Assembly: GCF_014647155.1 (NCBI RefSeq)
Contig: NZ_BMOQ01000007.1
Span: 1-64,000, forward strand
DNA: 64,000 nt
DNA from: Halarchaeum nitratireducens
GTDB lineage: Archaea; Halobacteriota; Halobacteria; Halobacteriales; Halobacteriaceae
Direction of reading: 5' to 3'
Numbering within the stretch: the first letter of the stretch is position 1; every line of letters starts with the position of its first letter. A program made the translations under genes and the position numbers. This document shows, one piece after another, positions 49,751 through 58,499 of this stretch. The notes below the pieces were generated by a model that searched no databases, was not told the DNA's origin, and was given only the letters and a program-made list of their open reading frames with translations.

Positions 49751-50185
49751 CTACTCGTCGAGCGGACGCTCCATCGTGACGTGCGGGATCCCCGCCTCGT
49801 CGAAGACGTCGCCGACCCGCTCGTAGCCTCGCGCGGCGTAGAAGCCCGCGGCGCTCGTCTGGGCGTCGAGGACCGCGCGGTCGTGTCCCGCCTCGCGGGC
49901 GCGGGCCTCGGCCGCGTCCATCAGGCGCGCGCCCCACCCCTCGCCGCGGTGGGTGTCGCGGACGGCGACGCGCTCGATCTTCGCCGCGCCCGACTCGGCC
50001 GTCCGATAGCGCGCGGTGCCGACGGCCGCGCCGTCGACGCGGGCGAGGAAGTGCGTCGCCTCGGCCTCGTGGTCGTCCACCTCGACCGACGCCGGGACGC
50101 CCTGTTCGTCGACGAAGACGGCGTATCGGACCGCGAGCGCCTCGCGGAACGCCGCCGCCGTCTCGACCACCTCCACGCCGTGCAT
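49751..50185 (-). CDS. GNAT N-acetyltransferase (ElaA-like)
   Basis: A 144-residue acetyltransferase. RYAVFVDEQGVPASVEVDDH near residue 20 and VGTARYRTAESGAAKIERVAVRDTHRGEGWGARLMDAAEA (acetyl-CoA pyrophosphate loop near 75-90) identify the GNAT fold; GFYAARGYERVGDVFDEAGIPHVTM closes it and is typical of the ElaA/AAC-like group. Substrate unknown. ATG 50185 is used; the region upstream contains the divergent zinc-ribbon gene. Confidence 0.9.
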   Translation of the reverse strand: MHGVEVVETAAAFREALAVRYAVFVDEQGVPASVEVDDHEAEATHFLARVDGAAVGTARYRTAESGAAKIERVAVRDTHRGEGWGARLMDAAEARAREAGHDRAVLDAQTSAAGFYAARGYERVGDVFDEAGIPHVTMERPLDE

Positions 50186-50272
50186 ACCCGCGGGCAGGCG
50201 ACCGCCACGGAAGACCCTTCCCCTCCCCGCCGAACAGTTATGGCCGTTCGGTGACTCGTATTCGATACGGGA

Positions 50273-50443
50273 ATGACTGACGCCGACGGTGCCGACGGGA
50301 CCGACGGGGCGCTGGGTCGCTGTCCGGAGTGCGGGGCCGACGTCCCCGCGACCGCGGTGCTCATCGAGTACGAGGACGACGACGGCGAGGCCGCGTACGC
50401 CGCCTGTCCGTCGTGCGATACCGTCGTGAAGCCGCGCTCGTAA
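50273..50443 (+). CDS. Two-CxxC zinc-ribbon micro-protein
   Basis: A 56-residue protein that is easily overlooked because of its length. The sequence starts MTDADGADGTDGALGRCPEC and contains a second pair CPSC near residue 45, so a single zinc ribbon is formed with a short acidic loop (IEYEDDDGEAAYAA). Probably DUF7837-like (from memory). Function unknown; such ribbons often bind nucleic acid or a protein partner. The upstream AT-rich GACTCGTATTCGATACGGGA is a possible promoter. Confidence 0.75.
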   Translation: MTDADGADGTDGALGRCPECGADVPATAVLIEYEDDDGEAAYAACPSCDTVVKPRS

Positions 50444-50482
50444 CCCACAGGGACTTTGCCGGGCCGCCCGAAGAACCGGTAG

Positions 50483-52069
50483 ATGCGCACACGACTGCGA
50501 ACGCTTCTCGTCGTCGTTCTCCTCGTCGCGTCGAGCGCGGCGACGGCGAACGCGACAGCCGCCGGCGCGTCGGGCGTCGATCGGGGGAGCGCGAGCGCGA
50601 GCGCGACTGCGCCCGCGACCGACACTCCCGCGCCCGCACAGGCCGACGACGCGACCGACTCGAACCGATCTATCGGCTACGTCGACGGCTATCGGTACGA
50701 CACCGCGATCGACGTCGATCAGTCCGACGGGCTGAGCGACGCGGAGATCCGCGCGTACGTCCGGCGGACGATGGCGCGCGTCGAACGCCTCCGCGGGCAC
50801 GACTTCGAGACGCCGGTCCCCGTGAACGTCATGTCGCGGGACGCGTACCGCGCGAACCGATCGAACGCGCCGACGAACGCGACGTACGCGCGGTGGAACC
50901 AACAGGTGTGGGAGGCCGCCCTGATCGTCGGCGACGAGACGAACCTTTCCTCGGCGACGTCCTCGTACTACTCGAACAGCGTCCAAGGGTTCTACTCGCC
51001 GAGCGACGACGCCATCGAGATCATCGTCCCCTCCGGGAAGCGGGCGTACATCGACCGGGCGACGCTCGCCCACGAGCTGACCCACGCCCTCCAAGATCAG
51101 ACCTACGACCTCGGTGCGGCGAAGTACGGCGGCGAGACGCAGGACGCGCAACTCGCCACGAGCGGGCTCATCGAGGGCGAGGCTCGATACGTCCAGCGAC
51201 AGTACACCCGGCGCTGTACGAACGGGACGTGGCGCTGCGTCGCCACGCCGTCGAGCGACGATTCGTCGTCCGACTCCCCGGCGTCGACCGGCCCGTCGCC
51301 CCCTCAGAGCCTGCAGTACACGCTCTACTTCCCGTACGCGAGCGGGCCGGGATACGTCAACGAGCTCATCGAGCGCGGCGGCTGGGCGGCTGTCGACGCC
51401 GCGTGGCGCGACCCGCCGACCACGACGAGCGAGGTCATCCACGGTGACGCCCCCGCGGTGACGGACGTCGCCGTCGATCGCGACGCGGCGACGAACGGCT
51501 GGCGGACGTATCCGAGCGTCGGCGTGAACGGGACGGACACGCTCGGCGAGGCCTCGATATTCATGGGGCTCTGGTGGCAGAGCGCGCGCTACGACGCGGG
51601 CGTCGTGCCGACGGACATCCGCGCGGACGACGGCTATCGGACGTTCCGCTACGCCGCGCCGGCCTCGGCGGGGTGGGCGGGCGACGCGGTGCTCCCCTAC
51701 CGGAACGGCGACGCGGACGGCTTCGTCTGGAAGACCGCGTGGGAGACCGAGACCGACGCGGGCGACTTCGCGGCCGGCTACGTCGCGGCGCTGAAGGCGC
51801 ACGGCGCGACCCGCGAGGACGGCGTCTGGATCGTCTCCGGGGACGACGGCTATCGGGGCGCGTACCGCGTCGTGCACGCGAACGAGACGGTGACGGTCGT
51901 GAACGGCCCGGACGTCGCCGCGGTGAACGACATCCGTCCGTCGCTCGCGGGCAGCGAGAGCTCCCCGGGGACGTCCGGCGGCTCGTCGCCCGGGTTCGGC
52001 CTCCTCGCGGGCGCGCTCGCGCTCCTCGGCGCGCTCGTGCTCCTCGTCGCCCTCACGCGACGCCGGTAA
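50483..52069 (+). CDS. Hvo_1808-type surface protein, putative metallopeptidase, PGF-CTERM
   Basis: A 528-residue exported protein. N-terminal Sec signal (about 1-25), low-complexity Ala/Ser/Thr segment, then a body with the zinc-peptidase motif TLAHELTHALQDQTYDLG near residue 198 (HExxH) and a candidate third ligand in LIEGEARYVQRQYT. The C-terminus GGSSPGFGLLAGALALLGAL followed by basic residues is a PGF-CTERM anchor for archaeosortase. Similar proteins in Haloferax (Hvo_1808) are surface proteins. Peptidase activity is inferred from the motif only. Confidence 0.85.
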   Translation: MRTRLRTLLVVVLLVASSAATANATAAGASGVDRGSASASATAPATDTPAPAQADDATDSNRSIGYVDGYRYDTAIDVDQSDGLSDAEIRAYVRRTMARVERLRGHDFETPVPVNVMSRDAYRANRSNAPTNATYARWNQQVWEAALIVGDETNLSSATSSYYSNSVQGFYSPSDDAIEIIVPSGKRAYIDRATLAHELTHALQDQTYDLGAAKYGGETQDAQLATSGLIEGEARYVQRQYTRRCTNGTWRCVATPSSDDSSSDSPASTGPSPPQSLQYTLYFPYASGPGYVNELIERGGWAAVDAAWRDPPTTTSEVIHGDAPAVTDVAVDRDAATNGWRTYPSVGVNGTDTLGEASIFMGLWWQSARYDAGVVPTDIRADDGYRTFRYAAPASAGWAGDAVLPYRNGDADGFVWKTAWETETDAGDFAAGYVAALKAHGATREDGVWIVSGDDGYRGAYRVVHANETVTVVNGPDVAAVNDIRPSLAGSESSPGTSGGSSPGFGLLAGALALLGALVLLVALTRRR

Positions 52070-52196
52070 CGCCGGCTCGCCCGGCCGTCGTCGGTTGACG
52101 GACGACCTGAACGCGGACGAGAAGCGGCCCGACTCTTCGCGCTCCGTAGCGAACGCGTTCGGGACGCGCTCGCGGTCGCGCACGACGCTCGCCGAC

Positions 52197-52226
52197 CGGC
52201 CGTCGCCGGCGCGCCGGCGACGGCCG
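52197..52226. other. 30-bp perfect GC palindrome
   Basis: CGGCCGTCGCCGGCG is followed directly by its reverse complement, giving a perfect, loop-free 30-bp palindrome in the 231-bp gap after the surface-protein gene. It could form a very stable hairpin in RNA (terminator or 3' stabiliser) or cruciform in DNA. No T-run follows, so it is not a classic archaeal terminator. Confidence 0.6.
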
Positions 52227-52250
52227 CGGTATCCTTGACTATCGTTACGT

Positions 52251-52260
52251 ACATATATAG
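52251..52260 (+). promoter_or_regulatory. TATA box of the GH3 glucosidase gene
   Basis: ACATATATAG lies about 41-50 nt before the ATG at 52301. It is in a short AT-rich island (about 52230-52275) with the half-repeat ACGTAC on either side (52246-52251 and 52278-52283), which may be an operator. Confidence 0.65.
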
Positions 52261-52300
52261 TAATGTTTTTACATCACGTACGATCAATTCGCGGTGAAAC

Positions 52301-54643
52301 ATGTCGGAAAAGATCACGCATTCGCGTCGACGGTTCCTCCAGGCGACGGGCGCGCTCGGTGCGGCCGCCGTCGCCGGCGGCTCCGAGGGCGTTAGCGCCC
52401 AGGAGATGCAGACGTACGGCGACGGGTCGCGCCCGGCGCCGCCGGAGACGGACGTCGAGGCGATCCTCGCGGAGATGAGCGTCGATGAGAAGATCGGGCA
52501 GATGATCCAGGCGAACGTCTCGACGGTCGACGCGAACGAGATTGCGTCGCTGTTCACCGACTACCACGTCGGTTCGCTCCTCACCGGCTCGGCCTACCCG
52601 CCGTCGCGCGATCCCGTCGAACTCGCCAAGGGCGTCAACGCCCTCCAGGAGTACGCGATCGGCGAGGGAAACGGCGTCCCGTTCGTCTACGGCCTCGACA
52701 CTGTCCACGGGAACGTCACCGTCGAGGGGGCGACGGCGTTCCCGCACAACGTCGGGATGGGCGCGACGCGGGACCCCGAGCTGATGGCGGCCGCGGCGAG
52801 ACACACCGGTGACTCGGCGTCCGCGATCGGCGCCCACTGGGGGTTCGCCCCGACGAGCGGGATCGCCCGCGACCCCCGCTGGGGGCGCTTCTACGAGACG
52901 CTCTCCGAGGACCCGCACCTGACGGGCGAGCTCGGCGCGGCGGCCGTTCGCGGCCTCCAGGAGGGCGACGCGGAACACGGCGGCGTCGCCGCGAGCGTGA
53001 AGCACTTCGCCGCGTACAGCGAGCCGCAGAACGGCGACGACCGCAGTCCCGCCCGCATCCCGGTCCGCGACCTCGTGGAGAACCACCTCGTCCCCCACCA
53101 CATGGGCCTCCAGGAGGAGCCCCTGACGGTGATGATCAACAGCGGCTCCGTCAACGGCGTGCCCGCGCACGCCTCCTCGTGGCTCCTCACCGACGTCCTC
53201 CGCGACCGGATGGGCTTCGAGGGCCTCGCCGTCTCCGACTGGAACGACTTCCACCGGATGGTCGAGATGCACGAGTACGCCCCGGACCTCCGGGCGGCCG
53301 TGAAAGCCGGCGTCAACGCCGGCGTCGACATGGCGATGCTCTCCGATCTCTCGCACGTCGATGAGTTCCACGCGGCGCTTCGCGACCTCGTCGAGGCCGG
53401 CGAGGTGCCGGAGTCGCGCATCGACGAGGCCGCGCGGCGCTCGCTCGAACTGAAGGCCGAACTCGGCCTCCTCGACGACCCGTACGTCGACCCGACGCGC
53501 GCCCCGGACGTCGTCGGCGGCGCGAAGGACGCCGCTCGCGAGGCCGTCCGCGAGTCCCTCACCCTCCTGAAGAACGAGGGCGACGCGCTCCCGCTCGCCC
53601 CGACGCAGAACGTCGTGCTCGCCGGCCCGAACGTCGACGACGTCCGCGCGCAGTGCGGCGGGTGGACCATCGGCTGGCAGGGCCTCCACGCCGACGACGC
53701 GAAACCGTGGGCGACGACCATCGCGGACGGCGTGCGCTCGCGGGCCATCGGCGGCGTCGCCGTCCACGAGACCGGCTACGCGTTCAACCGCTGGAGCGAC
53801 GACGAGTGGTCCCTCGACGCCGAGACGAAGGCCGCGATCGTCGCGGACGCGAAGACCGCCGACCGCGTCGTCCTCGTCCTCGGCGAGGGACCGTACGCCG
53901 AGGGGTTCGGGAACACGGACGAACTCGCCCTCCCGGCCGCCCAGCGTGAGCTCGTGGACGCCGTGGCCGACCTCGACACGGAGGTCGTCGGTCTCCTCGT
54001 CGCCGGCCGGCCGCGCGGGACGAGCGAGACGCTCGCCAAGCTCGACGCCTTCGTGATGGCGTACTATCCGGGGAGCGCCGGCGGCGCCGTCGCGGACGTC
54101 CTCTACGGCGACGCCGACCCCGGCGGACGCCTCGCCTTCCGCTGGCCGGACGGCGTCGGGCAAGTGCCGAACTACTACAACCAGTACCACCCCGCGAAGG
54201 ACAACGCGGACGCGCTCTTCGACTTCGGCGCGGGGCAGAGTTACACGGAGTTCGCGTTCTCCGATCTCACCGTCTCGCCGTCCACGGTCGCGGACGCCGC
54301 GCGCACGGGCACCGCGACGGCGAGCGTGACCGTGACGAACACCGGCGACCGGACGGGTACCGCGCTCGCCGAGGCCTTCTACACGGAGGCGTACGGCTCC
54401 GTCCAGTACCCGCGGCGCAAACGCCTCGGTTCCGAGAAGGTCGAACTCGCGCCCGGGCGCTCGCGGCGCGTGACGGTCGAGTTCCCGCTCGCCGCGCTCG
54501 CCGTCGTCCCCGGCGAGGTGCCGGGCGACGCGGACCCGGTCGTCGAGGCCGGCGACTTCACCGTCGAACTCGGCGGGGAGACGGCGACGCTCACGGTGGG
54601 CGAGACCGTCCCGCTCGACCCGACGCCCGGCGCGAGCGAGTGA
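52301..54643 (+). CDS. TAT-exported glycoside hydrolase family 3 (beta-glucosidase-like)
   Basis: A 780-residue secreted enzyme. Twin-arginine signal SRRRFLQATGALGAAAVAGG within the first 30 residues. GH3 N-domain (about 50-380): VDEKIGQMIQAN, GWIARDPRWGRFYETLSEDP-type motif, SVKHFAAYSEPQNGDDRS, and the nucleophile Asp in GLAVSDWNDFHRMVEMHEYA near residue 312. The C-terminal GH3 domain (about 415-620) includes LVLGEGPYAEGFGN, and a fibronectin-III-like domain ends the protein. It would hydrolyse terminal beta-glucosides outside the cell. Confidence 0.95.
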   Translation: MSEKITHSRRRFLQATGALGAAAVAGGSEGVSAQEMQTYGDGSRPAPPETDVEAILAEMSVDEKIGQMIQANVSTVDANEIASLFTDYHVGSLLTGSAYPPSRDPVELAKGVNALQEYAIGEGNGVPFVYGLDTVHGNVTVEGATAFPHNVGMGATRDPELMAAAARHTGDSASAIGAHWGFAPTSGIARDPRWGRFYETLSEDPHLTGELGAAAVRGLQEGDAEHGGVAASVKHFAAYSEPQNGDDRSPARIPVRDLVENHLVPHHMGLQEEPLTVMINSGSVNGVPAHASSWLLTDVLRDRMGFEGLAVSDWNDFHRMVEMHEYAPDLRAAVKAGVNAGVDMAMLSDLSHVDEFHAALRDLVEAGEVPESRIDEAARRSLELKAELGLLDDPYVDPTRAPDVVGGAKDAAREAVRESLTLLKNEGDALPLAPTQNVVLAGPNVDDVRAQCGGWTIGWQGLHADDAKPWATTIADGVRSRAIGGVAVHETGYAFNRWSDDEWSLDAETKAAIVADAKTADRVVLVLGEGPYAEGFGNTDELALPAAQRELVDAVADLDTEVVGLLVAGRPRGTSETLAKLDAFVMAYYPGSAGGAVADVLYGDADPGGRLAFRWPDGVGQVPNYYNQYHPAKDNADALFDFGAGQSYTEFAFSDLTVSPSTVADAARTGTATASVTVTNTGDRTGTALAEAFYTEAYGSVQYPRRKRLGSEKVELAPGRSRRVTVEFPLAALAVVPGEVPGDADPVVEAGDFTVELGGETATLTVGETVPLDPTPGASE

Positions 54644-54718
54644 CGCGGGACGCGTGACACCCGTGCTACCGGGCGTCGCGCAACCCTTATCGTCGCGTTC
54701 GGCGTAGTACCCTCTGTA

Positions 54719-54913
54719 ATGGCACGCGGAACGGTTGACTTCTTCAACCAAACTGGCGGTTACGGTTTCATCGAGACTGACGACGCGGACGAGGACGTCT
54801 TCTTCCACATGGAGGACGTCGGCGGCGCGGACCTCACCGAGGGCGAAGAGATTGAGTTCGACATCGAGGAGGCCCAGAAGGGCCCGCGCGCGACGAACGT
54901 CACGCGCGTCTAA
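54719..54913 (+). CDS. cspA: Cold-shock domain protein
   Basis: A 64-residue nucleic-acid-binding OB-fold protein. RNP1-like KGYGFIET appears as TGGYGFIETDDADEDVFFHM and RNP2 as DVFFHM, followed by EGEEIEFDIEEAQKGPRATN. The family acts as RNA chaperone; haloarchaeal versions are acidic as here. An AT-rich CCCTTATCG about 30 nt before the ATG (about 54684) suggests a leaderless promoter, and a T-tract terminator follows. Confidence 0.95.
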   Translation: MARGTVDFFNQTGGYGFIETDDADEDVFFHMEDVGGADLTEGEEIEFDIEEAQKGPRATNVTRV

Positions 54914-54937
54914 CTCCGGCACGAACACGAGAACACG

Positions 54938-54943
54938 TTTTTT
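54938..54943 (+). terminator. T-tract transcription terminator after cspA
   Basis: Six consecutive T on the plus strand, 25 nt after the cspA stop and in a GC-rich context, match the oligo-T intrinsic terminators of archaea. Confidence 0.55.
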
Positions 54944-55013
54944 CGAGACGCCGCGTTGAGAGCGGCGGCGACGGATCGCCCGGTTCTTCTTCGTCGAACG
55001 CGTCCCCCGAACC

Positions 55014-55472
55014 ATGGCGATGGATTCACTCCCCAGTCGGCCGCTCACCATCGCGGAGGGGCGCGCGCTCCACCGCAGCGACGCCTTCCGAATGGTCGCG
55101 CCCGCGAGCGCGCACACCGCCCGCGGCGAGGACGAACGCCTCGTCTCCGCGCTCGTGCTCGTGCGCGACGGGATCGTGCAGGGCGTCGGCTACGACCTCG
55201 GTGCGGACGAGTGGACGGTCGTCTACAGCGAGTCCTTCGAGGAGGCAGCGAACCCCGAGGAGCGCGCCGCCGCCGAGGGCGTCGTCGCGGCCGCGGAGGA
55301 GCACGCGCAGGCCGCCAACGAGGCGCTCCGCGAGTGGGCGGGCCACGAGGACCGGGAGTTCGAGGCCGTCGAGGACTCCGCGGTCGCGGCCGAGGCCGGC
55401 GAGAGCGAGCGCGCCCGCGCGCTCTTCGAGCGCTATCGCGCCGCGAGCGGCGACGACGCGGACGACGAGTAG
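55014..55472 (+). CDS. Conserved-looking haloarchaeal hypothetical protein
   Basis: A 152-residue acidic cytosolic protein. The N-terminal half (SRPLTIAEGRALHRSDAFRM, RLVSALVLVRDGIVQGVGYD, EWTVVYSESFEEA) suggests a small beta-rich domain; the C-terminal half is helical and Ala/Glu-rich with repeated EEHAQAANEALREWAGH-like stretches. No family is recognised (I do not assign one). Start ATG 55014 or the next ATG at 55020. The next gene (USP) is on the same strand 41 nt away. Confidence 0.6.
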   Translation: MAMDSLPSRPLTIAEGRALHRSDAFRMVAPASAHTARGEDERLVSALVLVRDGIVQGVGYDLGADEWTVVYSESFEEAANPEERAAAEGVVAAAEEHAQAANEALREWAGHEDREFEAVEDSAVAAEAGESERARALFERYRAASGDDADDE

Positions 55473-55513
55473 CGTTCGCGTGGGTTTTTCCCGGCGGCGC
55501 GCGAGTGGCCGGT

Positions 55514-55888
55514 ATGACGCGTTTCCTCGTCGCGACCGACTCCGTCCACACGACCGCGGCCGCCTGCGACTACCTCGGTCCCCGACTCGACGCCGGCGAC
55601 TCCGTTCGCGTCGTCGGCGTCACCGAGGACGGCTCGCGCGACGCCGGCGACGCCGTGAACGTCGCGTCGGCGCGCCTCACGACGCCGACCGTCGAGACCG
55701 CGGTCCGCGACGGCGAGGCCGTCGACGAGATCCGGGAGGAACTCGAACGGGGCGGCGTCGACGAACTCGTCGTCGGCGCGCACGAACCCGGCCCCGGCGC
55801 GGAGTCCGGCCTCGGCCGGACCGCGCGCGCGCTCGTCGGCCGCGTCGAGGTCCCCTGCGTGGTGTTGCCGCCCGTCGGGCTGGAGTAG
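55514..55888 (+). CDS. Universal stress protein (UspA domain)
   Basis: A 124-residue single-domain Usp. It begins MTRFLVATDSVHTTAAACDY (Asp of the nucleotide site), with the typical strand VRVVGVTEDGS and a helix EIREELERGGVDELVVGAHE ending in GRTARALVGRVEVPCVVLPP (ATP-binding Gly/Ser loop partly replaced). Role is general stress response. ATG 55514. The stop TAG abuts the stop of the convergent acetyltransferase gene with no gap. Confidence 0.85.
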   Translation: MTRFLVATDSVHTTAAACDYLGPRLDAGDSVRVVGVTEDGSRDAGDAVNVASARLTTPTVETAVRDGEAVDEIREELERGGVDELVVGAHEPGPGAESGLGRTARALVGRVEVPCVVLPPVGLE

Positions 55889-56446
55889 CTACTCGATCTC
55901 CGTCGCGACGCGCGCCGGGTTCCCGCGCACGACGACGCCCTCCGGGACGTCCTCGGTGACGACGGCTCCCGACGCGACGACGCTGTCGTCGCCGATACTC
56001 ACGCCCGGGTTCACGACGGCGCGCCCGCCGAGCCACACCCGATCCCCGATCGCCACCGGTTCCCCGTACTCCTCGCCGGCGGCGCGCTCGGCCGGGTCCA
56101 GCGGATGCGTCGCCGTGTAGACGTGGGCGCCCGGCCCGAGCAGGCAGTCGTCCCCGATCTCGACCCGGCAGACGTCGAGGATCACGCAGTCGACGTTCGC
56201 GTAGAAGCCGTCGCCGACGTGGACGTGCTCGCCGTAGTCGCAGTGGAACGGCGGCTCGATGGACACGTCCTCGCCGACGGAGCCGAGCAGCCTTTCGAGG
56301 ATCTCGCGTCGCTCGCCGTCGGCGCCCGGGGCGGTGTCGTCGTAGCGCGCGGTCAGCTCTCGCGCCCGCTCGCGCGCCGCGACCAGCTCGGGATCGCTCG
56401 GGTCGTACCGCTCGCCGGCCACCATCTTCTCCCGTTCACTCGTCAC
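55889..56446 (-). CDS. Sugar O-acetyltransferase, left-handed beta-helix type (Maa/NodL)
   Basis: A 185-residue acetyl-CoA-dependent enzyme. The start region TSEREKMVAGERYDPSDPEL is typical of maltose O-acetyltransferase, then hexapeptide repeats: FHCDYGEHVHVGDGFYANVD, VEIGDDCLLGPGAHVYTATH (catalytic His) and AIGDRVWLGGRAVVNPGVSI. GTG 56446 is chosen because family members begin TSEKEKMLAGE; an in-frame ATG at 56425 would cut into the motif. Acceptor sugar not determinable. Confidence 0.88.
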   Translation of the reverse strand: MTSEREKMVAGERYDPSDPELVAARERARELTARYDDTAPGADGERREILERLLGSVGEDVSIEPPFHCDYGEHVHVGDGFYANVDCVILDVCRVEIGDDCLLGPGAHVYTATHPLDPAERAAGEEYGEPVAIGDRVWLGGRAVVNPGVSIGDDSVVASGAVVTEDVPEGVVVRGNPARVATEIE

Positions 56447-56582
56447 GTCCGGGAGTCGACGCGCACGACGATAGGGGTGGCGGGTCACCGCGGCGTCCCG
56501 CTCCGGTCGCCGCCGCGTTCGTCGTGGCGGCACCGACGTCCTCACGGGGCGCGCCACGCCCGATCGGGTCTTCGACGCCTCC

Positions 56583-57005
56583 CTATCGGTCGGCGTCGCC
56601 GTCCTCGTCGGTGAAGTCGAGGGCGCAGGAGTTGATGCAGTAGCGCTCGCCGGTCTCCGTCGGGCCGTCCTGAAAGACGTGCCCGAGGTGACCGCCGCAG
56701 TTCGCACAGACGACTTCGGTGCGGACCATCCCGTGGCTGGTGTCCTCCCGGCGCTCGACGCTGCCCTCGATGGCGTCGTCGAAGCTCGGCCACCCCGATC
56801 CCTCGCCGTCGAACTTCGTCTCGGAGTCGAAGAGCGCGGCGTCGCAGCCCGCACAGCGGTAGACGCCGTCGTCGTCCTTGCCAATGAACTCCCCGGTGAA
56901 CTTCGCTTCCGTCCCCCGCTCGCGGAGGACGCGGTACTCCTCGTCGTCGAGGCGTTCTCGCCACTCGGCGTCGCTCTGCGGGAGGCCCTCCTCGGCGTCA
57001 CTCAT
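56583..57005 (-). CDS. msrB: Peptide-methionine (R)-S-oxide reductase
   Basis: A 140-residue repair enzyme. Zinc cysteines CAGC near residue 52 and CANC near 100, the fold segment KFDGEGSGWPSFDDAI, GHLGHVFQDGPTETGERYCI and the catalytic Cys in YCINSCALDF near residue 125 are all present. It reduces R-form methionine sulfoxide with a thioredoxin-type donor. ATG 57005. Confidence 0.95.
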   Translation of the reverse strand: MSDAEEGLPQSDAEWRERLDDEEYRVLRERGTEAKFTGEFIGKDDDGVYRCAGCDAALFDSETKFDGEGSGWPSFDDAIEGSVERREDTSHGMVRTEVVCANCGGHLGHVFQDGPTETGERYCINSCALDFTDEDGDADR

Positions 57006-57089
57006 GCGTGCTCGAAGGGGCGCCGCGGCTTTAGGGGTGACGACGGCTCGGGACGACGGCTCGTGTCGAGGCGAGGGCGACCCGGGCGG

Positions 57090-58499
57090 TCACTCCCGAT
57101 AGCGTTCGCGCCAGCGCGGCACGGCGCGGCCGTAGAGGACGTGACCGACGCCGGCGAGAGCGAGTCCCGCGACGACGAGCGCCGCGGCCAGCGGCGCGCT
57201 CAGCGGAGCGGCGACGAAGCCGACGACGAGTACCGGAACCAGGGGGAGGGCGACGCCGAGCGTGAAGCCCGCGAACAACACGGTGTCGAAGAGGAACTCG
57301 TTCGGCCGGGTACCGGCGAGCGCGACCGTGAGGCCGAACAGGTAGGCCTGCAGACCGACGCAGAGCGCGAGGCCGGCGAGCGCGTCGAGGATGGCGGCGC
57401 CACGCCAGAGCGCGGCGGCGGCGTAGCACGCCACCCCGGTCGGGAGACCGAGCACCGCGAAGGCGCGGCGCTTCGCGTCGAAGACCGCGCTCGTATCGAT
57501 CGGGAGCGTCGCGTACGTCGTCGGGTCGTCGAACTGCGTGAGCCAGTTGTACGTCGTGAACGCCGTCAGCCCGAGGATCGACCCGAACGCGACGCCGGGG
57601 AGGACGCGGAGGCCGACGACGGACTCGGCGAGGGAGACGAGGAAGGCGCTCACGGCCACCAGGATGCCCGCGGAGAGGAGCACCTTCCAGTAGCCGCCGG
57701 CGGAGCGCGAGACGTCCAGCATCGTCTTGACGAAGACCGGGTCGTCCCACGCGGGGACGCGGCGCCGCCACGCGCGGTAGGCGTTCTCGGCGGTGCGCGC
57801 CGGCGGTTCGTGCTCCGGGTCGTAGGCGAGCGCGGCGACGGCGAGGAGACAGAGCGGCGGGACGGCGGCCGCGACGGCGCTCGTGATGCCGGGCGCGACG
57901 AAGAGCGCGTAGGGCGTCGCCGCCGCGACCGGGAGACCGGCGACGGCCGCCGCACCGAGCGCGCACGCGACGAGCGCCGCGACGACCTTGCCGGGACGGC
58001 CGCGGGTGGCGAGCGACACCGCCGCGACCGTCGCGCAGAGGCCGAGCCCGAACGTCCAGACGAGCGTCAGCCAGAGGAGCGCGAGCTCGGCGAGGGGGAG
58101 GAGCGGCGCGAACGCGACGGCGAGCGGCAGGAGGAGGAGGACGGCGTAGTAGCCGACGTCCTTCAGGAGGAAGAGCCCGAGGAGCCGGCGCTGGCGCAGC
58201 GGGAGCGTGTGCGCGCTGAAGACGACGAGCGTCGTCTCGCCCAAGAGCCCGCGCATCGCGTCGCGGCCGACGAGGCCGACCGTGCCCGTCTGGAGGCCGA
58301 AGAGCGCGACGAGGACGTGCGCGCCCGCGACGACCGTCTCCGTCCTCGCGCCGGTCGTCCCGAGCGCCCACGCGGTCAGCCCGCCGACGAGCGCGACGAA
58401 GACGGGGAACGCGGCGAAGCGCCGCCCGCCGAACAGCCGACTGTGGAGTCGCCACTCCTCGCGGACCATCGCCGCGAGCACCGCGCGGTCGGCGCTCAT
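57090..58499 (-). CDS. ABC-2-type membrane permease
   Basis: A 469-residue integral membrane protein with about 12 hydrophobic helices (for example ALLVACALG-type repeats at residues 20-45, 60-80, 140-165 and beyond) and short basic cytosolic loops. No ATPase motif. It is the membrane partner of the upstream ATPase: its ATG overlaps that gene's stop by 4 nt (58496-58499). Substrate unknown; such pairs export drugs, peptides or lipids, or insert proteins. Confidence 0.87.
   Translation of the reverse strand: MSADRAVLAAMVREEWRLHSRLFGGRRFAAFPVFVALVGGLTAWALGTTGARTETVVAGAHVLVALFGLQTGTVGLVGRDAMRGLLGETTLVVFSAHTLPLRQRRLLGLFLLKDVGYYAVLLLLPLAVAFAPLLPLAELALLWLTLVWTFGLGLCATVAAVSLATRGRPGKVVAALVACALGAAAVAGLPVAAATPYALFVAPGITSAVAAAVPPLCLLAVAALAYDPEHEPPARTAENAYRAWRRRVPAWDDPVFVKTMLDVSRSAGGYWKVLLSAGILVAVSAFLVSLAESVVGLRVLPGVAFGSILGLTAFTTYNWLTQFDDPTTYATLPIDTSAVFDAKRRAFAVLGLPTGVACYAAAALWRGAAILDALAGLALCVGLQAYLFGLTVALAGTRPNEFLFDTVLFAGFTLGVALPLVPVLVVGFVAAPLSAPLAAALVVAGLALAGVGHVLYGRAVPRWRERYRE

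Noticed and set aside
52274-55117. A 947-codon minus-strand frame opposite the GH3 gene
   Set aside because: It crosses the GH3, cold-shock and hypothetical genes and shows no motif.
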